Assembly (NCBI GenBank): GCA_030538175.1
Contig: JAUNUL010000002.1
Location: 1-23,996 of the forward strand
Source: Propionibacteriaceae bacterium
GTDB taxonomy: Bacteria; Actinomycetota; Actinomycetes; Propionibacteriales; Propionibacteriaceae
Reading direction: 5' to 3'
DNA: 23,996 nucleotides
The notes under the pieces are model-generated. The model saw only the letters and a program-made list of their open reading frames with translations. It searched no databases and was not told the DNA's origin. Shown here piece by piece: positions 23,000 through 23,996 of the stretch. Position 1 is the first letter of the stretch, and each line of letters starts with the position of its first letter. The translations under genes and the position numbers were made by a program.

Positions 23000-23701
23000 T
23001 CAGGTCCAGGCCCCGGGTGGCAGGACGGTGACGGGCACCCAGAATCCGCGTGATTCGCCGTGCGGTGCGTCTCGCCAGAATTTGTTGGTGAAACCCTGGT
23101 CGATCTGGTGTGCGGCATAGCTCTGTTCGCGTACGCCCACAAAGACATGTCCGGTCGGTTCCCACTCGCCCGGCAGATCAGCGCTGACACGGATCGGGAG
23201 ATTCGGGATGCCCGGCTCGAGCTTCATGCTCTTGGTCGTCACCAACGTCCCATCCGGTGTGCGGGTCATCGCCGCCATATCGCGACCGTGATAGACCCAA
23301 CCGTCGGTCAGTCCGACAACTCCGGACTGGAACAGCAGGATCGGCTCACCGGCGGTGTTGGTCGCGGTGCCGTACGCCCGGATCTCCCAGTGCGGGCCAT
23401 CGTGCTTGTAGTCGCCCTCGGGTTGAAGGCGTACTTCGGCCCGCTCCATCGTGAACGTGAACGAGCCGACATCGACGGTGGCTCCGGGCGCGTACGCCCG
23501 AATCCGGTCCTGACGACGCTCAAAGCCACCGGCCGCCCAGATCGTGCCGATCAGGAGAATAAGGATCGCCCCGACGATCAACACGATCACCCCACCGCCC
23601 ACACCGGGACGCCGAGGCACTGGCCAGGCCGGGTCGAGGGGGAGGGGGTCAAGCTGAATGCCGGGGGGATTCGCATACCCCGGCCCGAGCGGCGTACTCA
23701 T
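23000..23701 (-). CDS. Single-pass membrane protein with DUF4352-like extracellular domain
   Basis: I do not recognise a named family for this 233-residue protein. The N-terminus is Pro/Gly-rich (MSTPLGPGYANPPGIQLDPL), the membrane segment is at about residues 38-59 (VIVLIVGAILILLIGTIW) and a beta-rich domain follows from ATVDVGSFTFTMERAEVRL. The phrase VGSFTFTMERAEV and later NTAGEPILLFQSGVVGL resemble DUF4352/telokin-like Ig-fold domains of actinobacterial surface proteins. Start ATG 23701 overlaps the stop of the upstream gene (ATGA); a longer open frame upstream is a shadow of that gene. The product is probably an envelope protein translated together with its neighbour, to which its domain is similar. 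Confidence 0.75.
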   Translation of the reverse strand: MSTPLGPGYANPPGIQLDPLPLDPAWPVPRRPGVGGGVIVLIVGAILILLIGTIWAAGGFERRQDRIRAYAPGATVDVGSFTFTMERAEVRLQPEGDYKHDGPHWEIRAYGTATNTAGEPILLFQSGVVGLTDGWVYHGRDMAAMTRTPDGTLVTTKSMKLEPGIPNLPIRVSADLPGEWEPTGHVFVGVREQSYAAHQIDQGFTNKFWRDAPHGESRGFWVPVTVLPPGAWT

Positions 23702-23996
23702 GAGGCCCCCGGCGGCACCGGCGGCTGCAGGACGATCTGTCGATAGAAACGGTCGGTCCGGTTCATGACGCGCACCCCCATCAGGTGATCCGCTTCGGCT
23801 TCGGGGACTTCGAAGATGATCTCGCCCCTGGTGGGCACCCCGGGCTCGAATTCGTGACACGTGAAGGGGCGGCGCCCGACTGACGCATTCGTGGTGTACG
23901 ACCAGTACTGCCGGTTCCGGCCCACCAGATCCAGGTGACAGAACGACCCCACCTCCGGCACCGTCGCCTCGAAACTGGCGATAACGTAGGTCGCCC
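23698..23996 (-). CDS. Partial beta-domain protein related to its neighbour, runs off the right edge
   Basis: The frame is open to the window end and continues upstream as ATYVIASFEATVPEVGSFCH, so the GTG at 23961 is internal and the start is missing. The visible 98 residues or so have VGSFCHLDLVGRNRQYWSYT, then a beta-rich stretch ending DRFYRQIVLQPPVPPGAS. The motif V-GSF followed by alternating hydrophobic residues recalls the domain in the next gene, suggesting tandem paralogues of a DUF4352-like fold. The stop overlaps the neighbour's ATG. Nothing can be said of its N-terminus, signal peptide or function. Confidence 0.65.
   Translation of the reverse strand, partial: ATYVIASFEATVPEVGSFCHLDLVGRNRQYWSYTTNASVGRRPFTCHEFEPGVPTRGEIIFEVPEAEADHLMGVRVMNRTDRFYRQIVLQPPVPPGAS

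Noticed and set aside
1505..23500. Frequent GTACGCC/GCGTACGCC words through the host genes
   Set aside because: Possibly a genome signature, but many copies encode Ala-Tyr or Tyr-Ala pairs on the minus strand, and I cannot measure enrichment by eye.
1..23996. CRISPR array, toxin-antitoxin pair or restriction system
   Set aside because: I looked for regularly spaced repeats and for typical gene pairs, including inside the element, and found none.

Overview
The window is GC-rich and looks like an actinobacterial chromosome close to its replication origin. The evidence is a gyrB-gyrA pair, a DUF3566 membrane protein gene directly behind gyrA, a tRNA-Ile(GAU) beyond that, a parS centromere site, a consensus DnaA box and a WhiB-family protein. 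I cannot name the genus.

Host DNA, left part (1-4495). The 3' end of a two-domain VOC (glyoxalase-fold) gene runs in from the left edge. An M20 amidohydrolase gene follows on the minus strand, broken by a single-base frameshift and coupled by an ATGA overlap to a CPA2-type cation/proton antiporter gene. The divergent spacer 2972-3282 carries parS and the DnaA box. A membrane-anchored protein with a Thr/Pro-rich linker follows, then about 670 bases without a convincing gene. These end in a long hairpin that was probably the terminator of tRNA-Ile before an element inserted.

Integrated element (4496-14523, about 10.0 kb). It lies between 25-bp direct repeats that match the 3' end of tRNA-Ile. 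The rightward arm carries two small unknown genes, a tyrosine integrase and a small HEAGH metallopeptidase-like protein. The leftward arm is a tightly packed run of eleven genes, nearly all coupled by ATGA or GTGA overlaps: an AlpA/Xis-like regulator, a zinc-motif protein, a primase-helicase-like replication protein, a CxxC miniprotein, a CxxC-HTH protein (possible small terminase), a WhiB-like protein with an N-terminal zinc finger, a 47-aa protein, a terminase large subunit split into separate ATPase and nuclease genes, a coiled-coil protein and a small acidic protein. The two arms converge on a 12-bp-stem bidirectional terminator. I see no portal, capsid, protease, tail or lysis gene. The gene set therefore fits a phage satellite that replicates and supplies its own packaging motor but borrows particles from a helper phage. 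Between the leftward operon and the tRNA lies a nested symmetric structure: three GGGTTTA-type iterons on each side, inverted, flanking an AT-rich core, with three separate dyads on one axis. It is a strong candidate for the element's replication origin. CGCCTCC repeats at an 11-bp period near both ends look like integrase arm-type sites.

Host DNA, right part (14499-23996). Intact tRNA-Ile, an NTF2/SnoaL-fold protein, the DUF3566 gene, gyrA and gyrB follow. Divergent from gyrB is a tail-anchored protein with a degenerate Hsp70-like domain, resembling type VII secretion-associated proteins. An 18-bp perfect inverted repeat then separates it from two coupled membrane or extracytoplasmic genes, the last of which runs off the right edge.
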